Shown in pieces: positions 21,581 to 33,612 of a stretch of DNA of 64,000 nucleotides. The stretch is from Lucinisca nassula (taxonomy: Eukaryota > Mollusca > Bivalvia > Lucinida > Lucinidae): positions 46,205,124-46,269,123 of the forward strand of contig OY757016.1 in NCBI GenBank assembly GCA_963580285.1. Reading direction: 5' to 3'. The position numbers were made by a program, and so were the translations under genes. The notes beneath the pieces are model-generated. The model was given only the letters and a program-made list of their open reading frames with translations, ran no database searches and was not told the DNA's origin. Position 1 is the first letter of the stretch. Every line of letters begins with the position of its first letter.

Positions 21581-22227
21581 AGGCATCAGGGGACAGTTTC
21601 GCATTTGAGAGAGGACGTTTTTTTAAATATTATAGTAGGAGGGTCAATAATGGCATGGCTGCTCATAGAAATTGTGATATGTGGATATTTTTTGCCAACG
21701 TGGGCTTATTTGCTGAGGATCTGTACTTTTATGAAATGGAATACGACTCTAACATCCTAGCTGTCTGGATGCTGTGCAAGTTCAAGTTGTAGCGGCATAT
21801 CTGAATTCACGAAGGTAGCTTTGGCACTAAAAAGTGGCTGTTTTTCAAAGAGGATTCCTGAAAAAGTTTACTGGTTATGGTATACTTTTCTGTCTATTTC
21901 TTTGCATGTGACTGAGTGTACATGACATTTCAACAGGTGCCAAGTATTGGTGTTTTGGGAGTAAATTCACAGGATCTGTCAAAGTGAGGTGGAGTCATGC
22001 TTTTTGTATGTAAAAAATAGTGGGTGGGGTAAGTGAAATGATGCTGCTGTCAGCCTATGCAAACAGAGAAGTGTTTCTTTGGTATTCTGTTTTGATTTCA
22101 TGCATGTGTGGATCACTTTGAAACCAAAACAGAAGTTATCGCTTTCTCCAGGAGTTGTTGATAACGATTCAAAAACTTGGTGTGGCGCGGACCAAAAAGT
22201 GCTGCGATTAACTGTCCCCTGATGCCT
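21581..22227. mobile_element. N1 TIR element, copy 1
   Basis: About 645 bp bounded by GGCATCAGGGGACAGTT (21582-21598) and its exact complement (22210-22226). TA lies just outside each end. Non-coding. Direct orientation and very high identity with copy 2. Confidence 0.9.
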
Positions 22228-24150
22228 TAAGGGAAAATGCCAAAAAATCAAGTTATCTTTTGGGGTCTTATTCACTGCAATTTGGAAAGTTTATTATTTG
22301 TCGAATGAGTACCCGCAATGTTTTGGTGCATTGCGCAATCCATATTTACGCAGGAAACGATACGCTATAGGTACCGTATGATCGTCCGATTTAAAGCCGA
22401 CAAACAGTATTCTTACACGAGACTGCAGCCTGCGCCCTTAAACATTTAAGTCACATACTGGGGATGGAAATATTGTTAATTTTCAAGGATTTGAATATTT
22501 TTACATCTAAATATGGCCTTAAAGAGTATAATTTAAGCTAGTTTTGCTTTGTTTTTGGTCATTTTTCCCAATTTTGAATGGATTTTCCATTGGCGAAATG
22601 GGCAAAATTTTACTGAAGTCAAAAATTCGGCTCTAGTCCACACCACAGTGGCACAGGCATTCTATCAAGCATTAAAATCTACCAGAAAAGCAATTAACAG
22701 CATTCCAAGACAGTTCAACAGGAATATTTTTAACAAAAACAGTTGTTGAGCTTGGCAAGGGCGCACAGATGATATCGGTTTTGGTGAAAAGCTTGTACGG
22801 CATTGCAATGTGTGCGCTTGACTGAAATTACACCGCATTGATTTTGCACGAGACCATTTAAATATTTATCACAGGAGTACTTGATATGATATTTTGCACA
22901 TTTTTGCCCTAACCATCTCTGTGTAAATGTTATGACCTGTCTCATGAGCCACTTTCTGTGAAAATATTAGGTAATTCAGTAAAAATGATGGCCAGTGCCA
23001 TGAACTCTATAGATGCAAAGGTTGCCTCATAAACAGATCTCAATTTTGTGCTGTGCAAATGTCCCAAAAGCCTCTCCAGTTTCTTAATATTAACAACAGT
23101 GTCCTTTTCAGCACTGTAAGACCTTCTGTGTGTCCAAGAGTGTATTTTGGACACACTATTCTGATAGGATTCTTTCTCTTTTCCAGTCTGTAGCTAGGAA
23201 CCTCAGAATACTCACCAGGTCTAGCTGCTAGTTGCTGATGACAGCACATGTGCAAGTTAAGAAGTTCTTCTTATCCAAGTAAGTGTAGTTTCTTGTAGCC
23301 AGATAGTGCTTTCTTGTGCCCACTCCATTTTATATAGTGGAGAATGACAAAGCTAGTGCAATGTTACACTCCTCCCTGATTCTTTATGGAGATTTTTTTA
23401 GTGTGGGGCTCAGTTCTTACCTTGTAGTATGTCCCAGACTCAGAAAATGGTGCTTTGACTGTAACAAAAACAAGGTAGAACCTTTCTCAAACACATTCAG
23501 AACTGAAATACCTTCTTTTGCAGTTTCTGCTATGCATAGTTGCTGTTTTATCATGATCTGTAGACTCTGTTTTGGCCGAAATTTAGCTTCAGTAGAAATC
23601 TTGTGATTTTGATTGCTTAAGAGCCAGTAAGTATCTTTATCTAAGCCAGTTATCAGATAAGAAATGACACAACTGACTTAATTGGGTTGTTCTCTCCCTT
23701 TTTCTTACCTGCAGAGGGGTCCACTTTAGACTCTGATCAGTAGCAAAGGGGAGATAATGAAAATCTCAACGGCCCAGTCAGTTTAGGAAAATTTGAGGAT
23801 TGGGGGCGGGTTCTTAAGTTTACGGCCCATTTTCACCAATTCAGTCATTTAGGGCCAGTGCTATCAGTTACATGTTTTACATCAAACACCAATGTTTACA
23901 TCCCTATTAACCACATTGCTGTGTATTATCAAATGACATCTCCAGAAAGCATCGTCCACCATGGTAAGTCATTGCAATTCCCTGAATTGCATTTGGCTGC
24001 TCTTCAGTATTTATGAAATTCCAAAAGGGCTATGAAAGCAACAACGTGTATTTTAGTCAACACTTTTTTTATTTGTTTTTATTATAAATAAGCCAAATTA
24101 CCATGTGGGAACACCAATGGCTGAAAATCAAAGAAAACTTCCAAACTTAG
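22228..24150. other. Unassigned 1.9 kb between two N1 copies
   Basis: No recognised family. Short overlapping reading frames on the minus strand (22730-23255) have no motif I can name. Together with the flanking N1 copies it forms a unit with TA at both outer borders. Confidence 0.5.
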
Positions 24151-24792
24151 GGCATCAAGGGACAGTTTCGCATTTGAGAGTGGACGTTTTTTTAAATATT
24201 ATAGTAGGAGGGTCAATAATGGCATGGTTGCTCATAGAAATTGTGATATGTGGGTATTTTTTGCCAACGTGGGCTTATTTGCTGAGGATCTGTACTTTTA
24301 TGAAATGGAATACGACTCTAACATCCTAGCTGTCTGGATGCTGTGCAAGTTCAAGGTGTAGCGGCATATCTGAATTCACGAAGGTAGCTTTGGCACTAAA
24401 AAGTGGCTGTTTTTCAAAGAGGATTCCTGAAAAAAGTTTACTGGTTATGATATACTTTTCTGTGTATTTCTTTGCATGTGACTGAGTGTACATGACATTT
24501 AAACAGGTGCCAAGTATTGGTGTTTTGGGAGTAAATTCACAGGATCTGTCAAAATGAGGTGGAGTCATGCTTTTTTGTATGTAAAAAATAGTGGGTGGGT
24601 GAAATGATGCTGCTGTCAGCCTATGCAAACAGAGAAGTGTTTCTTTGGTATTCTGTTTTGATTTCATGCATGTGTGGATCACTTTGAAACCAAAACAGAA
24701 GTTATCGCTTTCTCCAGGAGTTGTCGATAACGATTCAAAAACTTGGTATGGCGCGGACCAAAAAGTGCTGCGATTAACTGTCCCCTGATGCC
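24151..24792. mobile_element. N1 TIR element, copy 2
   Basis: About 642 bp, left end GGCATCAAGGGACAGTT (one mismatch), right end exact. Same orientation as copy 1 and differing from it by scattered substitutions and short indels. Confidence 0.9.
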
Positions 24793-24818
24793 TAACACTT
24801 TCTGTATCGACTTTTGGA

Positions 24819-25860
24819 ATGTTTTATGAAACGATTTCAAAAAACGAATTCGTTATTAGAACCATGATTCGGCTAGCAGAGGCTCAACGTTGGAGAGCCG
24901 TTGGCATGCTCTCGTCCGGAAGTACGCAATTACAGACGGCAAATGATATGAAAACGTCACAGTCGGTTGTCATTCGACTATGGGCACGCTATCGTAGGAC
25001 AGGAGCAGTGGCGGGTTTGCAGAGAAGTAGACGCCCGAAAAGTACTAACGGGCACGATGACCGCCTTGTTGTCCATCAAGCGTTACACAACCGGGGACTA
25101 AACTCAGCAGATCTTCAGCAATACCTGCGCCGAGTAAGAGGGGTTAATGTCTCTTGACAGACGATCCGAAATCGCCTTCACACGAGTGATCTGAAGGCAC
25201 GGCATCCGCAAGTCGGACTGCCGTTGAAATCGTAGAGCACATTTTGCGTGGTATTCATTAATCAGTGTGCTCACGTTTTGTTCAGTGACGAATCCCGGTT
25301 TAACTTGGACTTTCGTGATGGTCGTAGAAGAGTCTGGCGTCGTACTGGTGACTGTTATACAGACTCGACTAGAGTTGCTCATGACCGATATGGAACAGGG
25401 TCTGTCATGGTATGGGGTGAGATCACCATAACTGGAAAAACAGACTAACATGTGTGCCAAGGCAGAATTACAGGACTGCACTGTCGTGATAACGTGTTGG
25501 CTCCTCACGTGCTACCGTTTGCTCGACGCAATGGTCGTAGATTCATCTTTCAGGACGTTAACGCTAGGGCTCACTGGGCGCGCGTCGTCACTTAGTACCT
25601 TCAACGGTAAACACTAAGTACCTTCAACGGTAAAATATTCGGACAAAATACCATGGCCTGCGATCAGTCCAGACTTATCTCCCATCGATCAAGTATGGGA
25701 CATCCTCGGGAAACGAGTCCGAAGCCGCGATCTTCCTCCAAGAAGAGTGGCTAAGGATCCCTCAGTTCACAATTAATTGGAAGTATGCGACGACGATGCA
25801 TTGCCTGCTGTGACAGTCGAGACGGCCCAACACGTTATTGAGGGTTTGTGAAAAATTACG
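24819..25860 (+). pseudogene. Tc1-like transposase, dead
   Basis: N-terminal helix-turn-helix region (QTANDMKTSQSVVIRLWARY, then GLQRSRRPKSTN) and NRLHTSDLKARHPQ are in one frame with the catalytic region LFSDESRFNL, GTGSVMVWGEI and FQDVNARAHWA. In-frame stops occur at 25155 and near 25230, 25446 and 25593. A 22-bp duplication (TAAGTACCTTCAACGG repeated, 25590-25632) shifts the frame, after which WPAISPDLSPIDQVWDIL is read; here D stands where Tc1 has the third catalytic E. Length, about 340 residues in all, fits the family. Not functional. Confidence 0.9.
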
Positions 25861-26045
25861 CTGGCGCGTAGATGATTGGTCGCCGTGTCGCTACATAATG
25901 ACCTGATCATTGGAATTAATGTGTGGTTCATTTTATGGATATTTGATAGTCCTTCGAATTAAATGCATCTTGGCCAGGTAACGTTTTACTTACCCAATAT
26001 TCAGCATGAAAGTAAAATATCCCCTTCTTTTTTGAACAGTATATA

Positions 26046-26494
26046 TCCCGATAAGATGTCCTCTACTATCTTTTTCTATCTTTTTATCTCCCCTAGTGGG
26101 AGAAGACGAAACCCACAAGGGCTGACGTGACAATCAATCAACAAAATTGACCTATTGCAACGAAGGCAATTCATCGGTTCGGAGAACGCGTAAATGTGGA
26201 ATAACAATCTTTCTGAGACCCCGCATCCAAATGTTAATGCATGAAAAAAACCTAACACGAGGAATCCATGTATTCTATCGATGTTTCAAGTATGTGAGGG
26301 TTCACCAAAAGTTTCCCGGAAGCACTAGTATCCATCAATTACATAAATATAAATATTTAATGCTTTTTCATACATATGGAACATATCTTTTTATCTCCGA
26401 AACCATTATCATTTATTAGCATCCCATCACATGATTTATCACCTCTTTTGAACACATTTACTTCAAATCAGTAACTCATTCCACGCTGTCAAAG
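26046..26494. other. Unassigned sequence
   Basis: 26080-26150 (TCTCCCCTAGTGGGAGAAG...GGGCTGACGTGACAATCAA) resembles a retroposon 3' tail also seen near 14440. The rest has no gene. Confidence 0.45.
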
Positions 26495-27072
26495 TATAAG
26501 TGAAACAAAGATCAGGACTCGATACAATTAACTTACTCCACCCATCAAAGACGCAAAAGGGAAAGAAATACAAACATTAAGCGACCAGACAATAATGGAA
26601 ACCTAAACAAAGGAAGGCCATAAGGACAGTTACTTTCCCACAAAATGGCCATATGGCCATCCAAAATAAAAGACACATGTGATACATACACACAGTAAGT
26701 AACAAACAACAACATAAATAAATCGCCACAGAAAAACCGCCTTGGAACGGTCAGTGGAAAGATTTCCACTGGGGGTGGGGGGGGGGGCTTAAATCGATTT
26801 TACGTGGCCACAATCCTCGCCCTTACTTCCGCCGCGATTTAGACAAATAATTTGTTCAGTCCGCATGAAGGCCTCCTAACTCATCAGCGTAACATCTCCG
26901 TGAACACAAATAATCAAAGAACCACAGAGGTGAGACAACGGTGAGGACTCGACAGCAAGAAACCACTGAAATGCTGGAGCAAAAGAAAACCAACAGTTAC
27001 ACTCCGATGGGCCCGACCAGAGACAGAGCATCAGGCACCAACAAACATTACCTTGAATTAGATCTCTCTAAT
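26495..27072 (+). repeat. Family D, longest copy
   Basis: Runs from GATCAGGACTCGATACAATT through CCGCCTTGGAACGGTCAG, a poly-G tract (26777-26788), AAATCGATTTTACGTGGCC, ACAAATAATTTGTTCAGTCC and on to CCTTGAATTAGATCTCT. It defines about 575 bp of the family. No TIR or poly-A is evident, so its class is unknown. Confidence 0.85.
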
Positions 27073-27172
27073 TCTCAAAGACGTTCACTTCCACCGACAC
27101 TGAAACAAATGTGCCCACACAAAACAGTGCAGGTTGGGAACATTTTTTACATTTGCTTAACATCACGTGAAC

Positions 27173-27420
27173 AAGTCGGTAAAATGAACAGCCCCTTGAA
27201 TCCCACTTTATATAGAGAAAACTAGGATTTACTGTGGCGTACATTATGTTTCTTATTTCTGCTACTGAGGCTGGTTCTAACGAGGACCTTCAACCTATGT
27301 TTGCAGTATAAATAAGAAAAATATCACGGATTTTCATTCGAAAAGAAGCCATTTTGGGGATGTGAGATATGCACTATGGTGCACGGATGCCAAAATAACT
27401 GACCAACCGACGGACGGACG
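27173..27420 (+). repeat. M2 MITE, decayed
   Basis: AAATGAACAGCCCC, TTTATATAGAGAAAAC, part of the hairpin (GGTTCTAACGAGG) and TATGCACTATGGTGCACGG. Confidence 0.7.
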
Positions 27421-27439
27421 GACTGACTCTATAACTAAT

Positions 27440-27640
27440 ACAGTGAAATCGATTGCTTGCACACCAAAGGCTCGTTCAACATAGTTGTTTCTAACTCGTT
27501 ATTGAGTCCCCTAGGAACAGTTTCCCATTATTGCTGGTACTTGTATATTTGAGTTACTTATTTTATCTCGTAAATGTGTGTTATGTGTACTCCATATAAT
27601 CGCCTCGATTGTGCGATTCTAATGAGTCCACACGACATAC
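27440..27640 (+). repeat. M3 MITE, partial
   Basis: TTGAGTCCCCTAGG, then the hairpin TCGCCTCGATTGTGCGATTCTAATGAG. Confidence 0.6.
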
Positions 27641-27985
27641 CTTCATTTATCATATGACGTCGCGTACGCCATGTAATAAATTCGATAATCCACTGGTGGA
27701 TAAAATATGCAAATTAGTTAGATACGTTCCGTAACGTTACAAGAACGACATTCTTAACGACGTTGCGTTTACTGATGGGGAAATATTGACATTTTTGTTA
27801 AACAATCGTGAATAAAATGCGTTTTAAATGGCATATGATAAATAGAATCATGCATTCATGCTCATGTATCCCTGAATTTATTAAACTCGTTGAAAAAAAA
27901 GGATAAAATGCTCGACCCCCGCATTTAATCCCTTTTCCTCATTTCGTTTAATAAATTCAGTCATGCAAGATCCTCTATGTTTAAA
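27641..27985 (-). mobile_element. M4 MITE with long hairpin, decayed
   Basis: Inverted copy of 49497-49870. Contains TTTATCATATGACGTCGCG, ACGACATTCTTAACGACG and a hairpin with arms around GAATTTATTAAAC and GGATAAAATGC. Confidence 0.75.
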
Positions 27986-28231
27986 ACAAATCGAAAAGAT
28001 ATCGCGATTAAGCAGCCTGACCTGGTGCCTTTATTTACACTCAATGACACGAGCTGTCTCTGTGTCGACCAAATTTTTTATGGTCCCAAACGGATTCGAG
28101 CTGTTGAAGTTCGACTGATGTTCGTCTGGCGTTACCGAAAATGACCAAACCTCATCAAATGCGAGAAGTGCTTCTGCTTATGTGTTCTGAGATGGAGGAA
28201 GCTTTAAAAAGCCTGTTGCAGATAAAGCTAA

Positions 28232-28600
28232 AGAGGTTGTTTGAATTGTGTGTTCATGGAGATGTTGCACTGATGAGTAAGGACTGAACAAATTATTTGT
28301 CAACACCCACCCCCCCCCCCCCCCCCCCCCGAGTGGAATTCGTTTCACTAACCGTTCCAATGCGGTTCTTCTGTCGCGGTTTATTTTTGTTATTGCTTGT
28401 CTTTGAGTGTGTGTCGCTTATATTATTTTGTTTTGGATAGCCAATTGGCCATTTTGTGGGAAAGTAACTGTTATTTTGGCCTTCCGCTATTGATGTTTCC
28501 ATTTGGGTCTAGTTAGTTCATGTTTGTGTTTCTTTCCCTTTGGTGTCTCTGATGGGAGCTGTGGGGTAATTGTGACTCCTTCACTTCCATTCTGAGGAAG
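28232..28600 (-). repeat. Family D copy with poly-C tract
   Basis: Minus-strand D. A run of about 22 C at 28309-28330 sits at the position where other copies have shorter G/C runs. Ends at TCACTTCCATTCT, next to LINE X copy 2. Confidence 0.85.
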
Positions 28601-28604
28601 ACAA

Positions 28605-29570
28605 TTCTACTGGCGGTGTCTTAGCTCTGGCTTTGCGCTAATCACGTTTCTGCTCGGCTTCGCTGATACTTTTTGCCTCGGATTCTCCAGCACCCCCTCT
28701 GACGAGGCTTCGCCACTTCTCTTGCTCTTGTGCAATTTGATACAACGACTTTTGTTGGTACGTTGAAGTCCTTGAAGGCGGCTTTGAAGATGTTTTAGTA
28801 TCGTATTCCTACCACTATGTAGTGTGGTCATGTCTTCCCACTTGTAGTTCTTCATAGGGGATTTTTGCTGGCAATCGTAGTCACATGACCCGTCCATCTT
28901 AATTGTAGCAGTTTCAGAAGAGTATGTACGCCCTGCACCCCTTCCCATTATGTACCCCCTGCACCCCTTGCCTTTTCATGACACCTTTGTCTTGAATCCT
29001 GTCTTGCCAGTTAACATTTATAAAAGTTTCTAAGACAGCTTGTTCAGTTCTAGGTCTTGCTGTTTGTAAACTGCCCAAGTTTTATATGCCTACAAATAAT
29101 TTTTGAGAGCACCACAACTCTTTAGACTTTCATTTTTGTATAAAGTCTGAGTCCACTTTGATCCCAACCACTTCAACGTAGCCGGTCAAATGGTGCACTA
29201 GCTTTTGCAATACTGGCGTTGACTTCATCAACATATGCAAAACTTTTGACAGTATGCTTCCAAAGTTTTGAACTTGTCTTACACTTGAATTTCAAACGTG
29301 TCCTTTCGCTGTGGTGGGAGGCTCCTTGAATGGCTTTTCATGTGCTGACGGATACACCGTCTTCGTCATTTTGCTGCTGACTGTGAGATCATAGGTGTCA
29401 CATGAATCAGATACTTAATCTTTTCGCATAGTCTCTCCTGTTGGAGCACATATTCTTATGTCATTTGTCTAGCATGTCTTTCTGCTCCTTGGATTTAGCT
29501 TGCAACCTTCTTTAAGAGCTCCCCATCAGAGCGATACCTATTAACAGGTATGCACCATTGTCAGCATGCT
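28605..29570 (-). pseudogene. LINE X reverse transcriptase relic, copy 2
   Basis: On the minus strand, across frames: RYRSDGELLKEGCKL, YDLTVSSKMTKTVYP, FGSILSK, EVNASIAKASAPFDRLR, LRLYTKMKV, LARQDSRQRC and QEQEKWRSLV, ending SISEAEQKRD. This is the C-terminal third of the same RT type as copy 1, with many stops. It lacks the N-terminal RT motifs. Confidence 0.85.
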
Positions 29571-30090
29571 TCCTGGAAACATTTGTGGGAATGGCAGAAC
29601 ATTTCATACTATACAGCGTTTACTCTAGTAGATAGTCTTGTTAAATTCCATTTGCATATATAAGGTTTCAGCCAAATCATATTTATTCTGATATTCTGAA
29701 TAGCATTTTCCCGAACATGCCCCCATACATGCATTTTTTTCATTTGAAACACAAAATCCGGAATAATCAGAAGATTCAGGCACAGCAAAAATTAAAATTA
29801 AATATGCACGACAATATGAACAGTATTTTCTATTCCCTATCAATCATCTGGTAGGTGTACTATAAATCATTATTACGAACACAATATAAGCTTTTGAATA
29901 AACTTCAAATCAACGCCTAGCACTTTCAGTTATTCTTAACGCACTGTGTAGTTCTGCCTTTTTAATTTGGAAATCTTTTATAGGCCCTATATAAATTTAG
30001 ATTCTCACGAATGTCTCCTAGTGTCATTTCCGTGCCTAAGGCGCCTTGGTTTTACCACAGACAACACTATTTGTAAGATATTCCTTCTTT
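29571..30090. other. Unassigned sequence
   Basis: No gene or repeat recognised. Confidence 0.4.
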
Positions 30091-30094
30091 TCAA

Positions 30095-30170
30095 TTCTAA
30101 CGCAGCACGCCTATATAGGCAATGGAAAGAAACCGTGATTTGTTCTGCAACAAATCACTGTTAAGAACAG
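30095..30170 (-). repeat. M5-end fragment
   Basis: CTAACGCAGCACGCCTATAT, GGCAATGGAAAGAAACC and GATTTGTTCTGCAACAAATC match, inverted, the block at 34752-34807. Confidence 0.6.
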
Positions 30171-30204
30171 CGATACACGAAAAGCCGCCGTTTTATCATG
30201 TTAA

Positions 30205-30650
30205 TAAGTCTGTGTAATGAACATCCCTCTAAATCCGACTTTATATAGAGAACATTTGGGTTTACAGGGGTAACATTATGTTTCTTATTTATGTTCCAAA
30301 TGACATGTAGAAGCCTCTGTGGAATAGTGGTTATGCTACTCGCCTGATAAACCCAGAATTGCAGTATGGATTCCGGGATTCTCTAGACTTTCGGATGAGT
30401 CTTTAAACCGAGGTCCCGTCTCGGTATGACCTTAGCTGGCTGTTGGTGGTACGTAAAACTGAAACATACTCACTCACTCCAAAAGACAGGTTGTGGGTAC
30501 TCGTTAGAACCGCCTCGATGAGGCGGTTCTAACGAGTTCCCACAATCTATATTTTGAGCAGAATTAAGAAAAGTATCATGAATTTTCATAAGAAAAGTAG
30601 CCATTTTGGAGAAACATGTATGAAAAAAATGCACTATGTCGCACGGATGT
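30205..30650 (+). mobile_element. M2 MITE split by SINE C
   Basis: Left half to 30306, SINE C, then a perfect hairpin (GTTAGAACCGCCTCGATG... mirrored) at 30480-30545 and right part to GCACTATGTCGCACGGATG. Confidence 0.8.
30307..30477 (+). mobile_element. SINE C copy, diverged
   Basis: tRNA-like head AGCCTCTGTGGAATAGTGG, middle TTTCGGATGAGTCTTTAAAC, tail TTGGTGGTACGTAAAACTG and (ACTC)n. Imperfect duplication CCAAATGACATG / CCAAAAGACAGG. Confidence 0.85.
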
Positions 30651-30871
30651 GTTATTGTAATGTGTTGTTACCCGTAGATTATTTTGGGTTAGACTCTGTA
30701 ACGTCATTTTCCAGCTTCAAGAATTTCACAAAATGTCTCAAATGCATGTGTTACAGTCAATGGTATTGGCCGGAATTCATCAAGAAAAGACAAAAGTTGG
30801 CAGAATTTTAAGGAAACAACAATATTATTGTCGATTTTAGTGTGTTAAATTGCAGTTTGTCGATCCTATTA
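30651..30871. repeat. M5-like fragment
   Basis: GGAAACAACAATATTATTG and TCGATTTTAG resemble the 63-bp arms of M5 (33879, 34124). The upstream part may belong to M2. Confidence 0.45.
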
Positions 30872-31065
30872 CGAAAACATCCCTATACAAATACATTGTA
30901 ACCTTTATCGCTGAAAATTGTGATATTGTCTTAATTCTGCTCGAGGCGGTTCTAACGAATACCCACAATCTTTTTTTTAGAGCAGAAATAAGAAAAATAA
31001 AAACTTCCGATTTACTATATAAACGTGGGATTCTAGGGGGTCAAAATTATATAGGTGTGTTTTCG
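30872..31065 (+). mobile_element. M1 MITE with one hairpin arm deleted
   Basis: CGAAAACATCCCTATAC at left, complement of CGAAAACACACCTAT at right. The sequence goes from CTTAATTCTGCTC straight to GAGGCGGTTCTAACG, losing the left arm. Confidence 0.8.
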
Positions 31066-31097
31066 TGGGCAAATAAATGGCGCTACGCGCTCGTGAT

Positions 31098-31745
31098 GTC
31101 GCCCCCGCCCATCGGGGCTTGAAGAAATAGATGGGCTACATGATGTTTCCACACAGAGCTGAAACCGACCCGCACACGAGTACTGATAAACCGCTTAGAG
31201 GATCTAAAAATAGAAGTGGAGGCAATGATCAGGAATCGATACAATCAACCCACAGCTCCCAACAGAGACACCAAACATGAAACAACAGACCCTAATGGAA
31301 ACACCAACAGCGGAAAGCCAAAAGGACAGTTACTTTCTCACAAAATGGCCAATAGGTTATCCAAAATAAAATAACATAAGCGACACAAACACCCAAAGAC
31401 AAACCATAACAAAAATAAACCGCGACAGAAGAACCGCCTTGGAACGGTCAGCGGAAACAAATTCCACTGGGGAGCTTAAATCGATTTTACGTGGCCCCAA
31501 TTCTCGCCCTTTCTTCCGTCGCGATTTAGACAAATAATTTGTTCAGTCCGCATGAAGACTTGCCCAGGCAAAGCGGTGCGAGTCGGCCCGTCCATGCTTA
31601 TTAACCCTATTGGATTCAATTGGCGGCAGGGATTGAGATGTCATTTCATCTCAATGTCGGGTAAAAGTCCCACAAAATTGGAAGCAATGTCTCCAAAATG
31701 ACCTTTACAGTGTTGACGGGGACGTTAAACTGCAAATCAAACAAA
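31098..31745 (+). mobile_element. SINE A split by family D
   Basis: Head part 31098-31207 and tail part 31560-31745 rejoin at TAAGCCTGCCCAGG-equivalent positions once the D copy is removed. Confidence 0.85.
31208..31559 (+). repeat. Family D inside SINE A
   Basis: AATAGAAGTGGAGGCAATG to TTCAGTCCGCATGAAG. It defines a 350-bp form of D with precise borders, which helps set the family's left edge and one possible right edge. No clear duplication. Confidence 0.85.
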
Positions 31746-32639
31746 ACGCGCTCGTGATTAAACGTACTTTAACACTTACCACCAAACGGGGTGATTTACT
31801 ACTCATCTGACTGCTAGAGCTGATCTATTTCATCTAAACCAAAGGCGTTGGGTTTGAAGAATTGGGCCCTGGTATTTAGGGTGACGAATTAAGACGGATG
31901 GACGTTGATTCAGTGTTGATTTATTGTATTTTTTAAAAATAAAAATAAATTTATTGAAATCAAGATTAACATGAAACAAAATATTGAGGAAACAATTCTG
32001 ATGTATTTATTTGTCCTCAGACATAAATTGTATACACGTGCCTGCTCTGAGTATTGTCTTAAGTGTAACAAATTTATTTAGAAAATTCTTTTTTATCACT
32101 CTTTTTAACCTTTGAATACATTTTATACAGATTTCCCCCCCAAAAGGTCACAAGTCGTAACAAACTGTACATCAAAAGACAGATGTTATTGATGAAAACT
32201 ATTTAGAATCTTCAGTGCCTCCAATTCATTTAGTGTATTCGCTATGAAGAACGCCGTGCTCTTATAAGCGCACATTAATACTTTTCAAGTAATATATACA
32301 CAAATCGAAATAATTAAGGGACCACGTACAGCATTTTTGTTGCATGTTTTCCCATGGTTGCCTTGGTTGCAAATGCTTATGCTTTGTAAATGTTCAGACA
32401 TTGCAGATTTTGCTTTTATACCTAACAGAAAGGATCACGTGGAACTATGAAAATGGTACGTTCACTCACAAGAAGCCACAGACAGGTAAAACAATGGAAC
32501 TGTGCGTTATGAGCTCTTTGCATATGATACACTCTTATTTTGTCAATTGATTTTAAGTTAATAACAGACCACCAAATTTCATGATGTCCCTTTCCGTTAA
32601 AAACCAAACTGAAATCAATGAAGCCTTTAAAAGGATAAC
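31746..32639. other. Unassigned sequence
   Basis: AT-rich. 31813-31832 carries AGAGCTGATCTATTTC, a piece of M5. Otherwise nothing recognised. Confidence 0.45.
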
Positions 32640-32948
32640 CCTTTTATAGAACATATTTAACTTCACTACAGCTGGTGTGTGGGAATGTGTGGCGGCGGTA
32701 AAACGTCTCCCTGCCCTACATCATAGTGTAGATTATATTTTCTTGTCCTTTGGGATCATTGATTCCATTGTGGAATTTTGAAATTATCTGAGGGTCACTG
32801 ATGAGGCCTAATTGGCCGAAACTAGCTAGTCTGGCCCAGAAAACATGTACACTCCATATTTTCAGTTCTGTGGTGTATTCCTTGCTTCCAAAGGATAACC
32901 CTTTTATAGAACATATTTAGCTCGACTCCTAGATATTTGGATGATTTT
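32640..32948 (+). repeat. Repeat G, one unit
   Basis: Unit of about 260-300 bp with CTGGTGTGTGGGAATGTG, GATCATTGATTCCATTG, GAGGCCTAATTGGCCGAAAC, TAGCTAGTCTGGCCCAG and CTTGCTTCCAAAGG. GATAACCCTTTTATAGAACA precedes and follows it, as in a tandem of slightly over one copy. Confidence 0.85.
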
Positions 32949-32949
32949 T

Positions 32950-33490
32950 AACTATTGACAATGCCTATTTCGATGGTCTGTTCAGTCAAATTTACCCCCA
33001 GAACTTCAGTTAAATAAAGCAAATTCTTGTGATACCGAGTCCCCGTTTTTGAATTTACATCTATCTTTTGTAGATGTATTGTATTGTATTGGGTTTGTTT
33101 CCTGAAAATTTTTTGATAAACGCGATGATGTTGATTTTGAGATTGTAAATTTTCTTTTCTTGGATGGTGATGTTCCTCGTGCAGCATCCTACGGCATTTA
33201 TATTTCGAAATTAATTCGATTTGCCGTCTAGTCATGTAATTGACTTCAACACTCGTAATAAATTGTTAACTGCTAAACTTCTTAATCAGGGTTATCGGTA
33301 TCACGAACTACGCAAAGCCTTTTCTAGTCATTCCGATTTAATTTCAAAATTCAATTATGGACTTAAATCTCTTCTGCATCAAGGTCTATCGGAAACCGAT
33401 TTTTTTGGTGACTTAGTATATGAATTCAGAAAAATATATACTTGCAATGATTTCAGTACCATTTCGTTAAATCTTTTTTCGATATGAAAA
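32950..33490 (+). pseudogene. Reverse transcriptase relic, distinct family
   Basis: Reads AYFDGLFSQIYP, SCDTESPFLNLHLSF, SYGIYISKLIRFAV, SSHVIDFNTRNKLLTAKL, LNQGYRYHELRKAFS, KFNYGLKSLLHQGLSE and FFGDLVYEFRKI, with frameshifts in the first half. This C-terminal RT region, with GIYISKLIRF and LLxQGYRYHxLRKxF, is widespread in marine invertebrates. A second piece from further C-terminal is at 51425-51757. I do not assign it to a named LINE or PLE clade. It is unrelated in motif to LINE X, Y and Z. Confidence 0.8.
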
Positions 33491-33612
33491 GATTGGGCAC
33501 AACATAAATGTTATACGACCGACTGCATGAATGGTAGTTAACTCAATCACGGTTGATAACTTTGCTTCCCTTTTTAATTGCAGGGCGGTGGGCCAGGCAT
33601 CAGATTATATGA

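Larger units (their letters stand above)
21355..26045 (+). mobile_element. T3: Tc1/mariner-like element carrying a 3.2-kb nested unit
   Basis: Left end ATATATACTGTTCAC with AGGGGATATT, matched by the complement at 26018-26045 (AATATCCCC...TGAACAGTATAT). Similarity continues inward (CTATCAAATAT, ATTAATT, ATGATCA). Removing 21581-24792 leaves about 1.5 kb, the normal size of a Tc1 element, with the transposase relic and about 190 bp to the right end. Confidence 0.85.

Noticed and set aside
25104..25508. 134-codon minus-strand ORF
   Set aside because: Antisense shadow of the Tc1 transposase relic.
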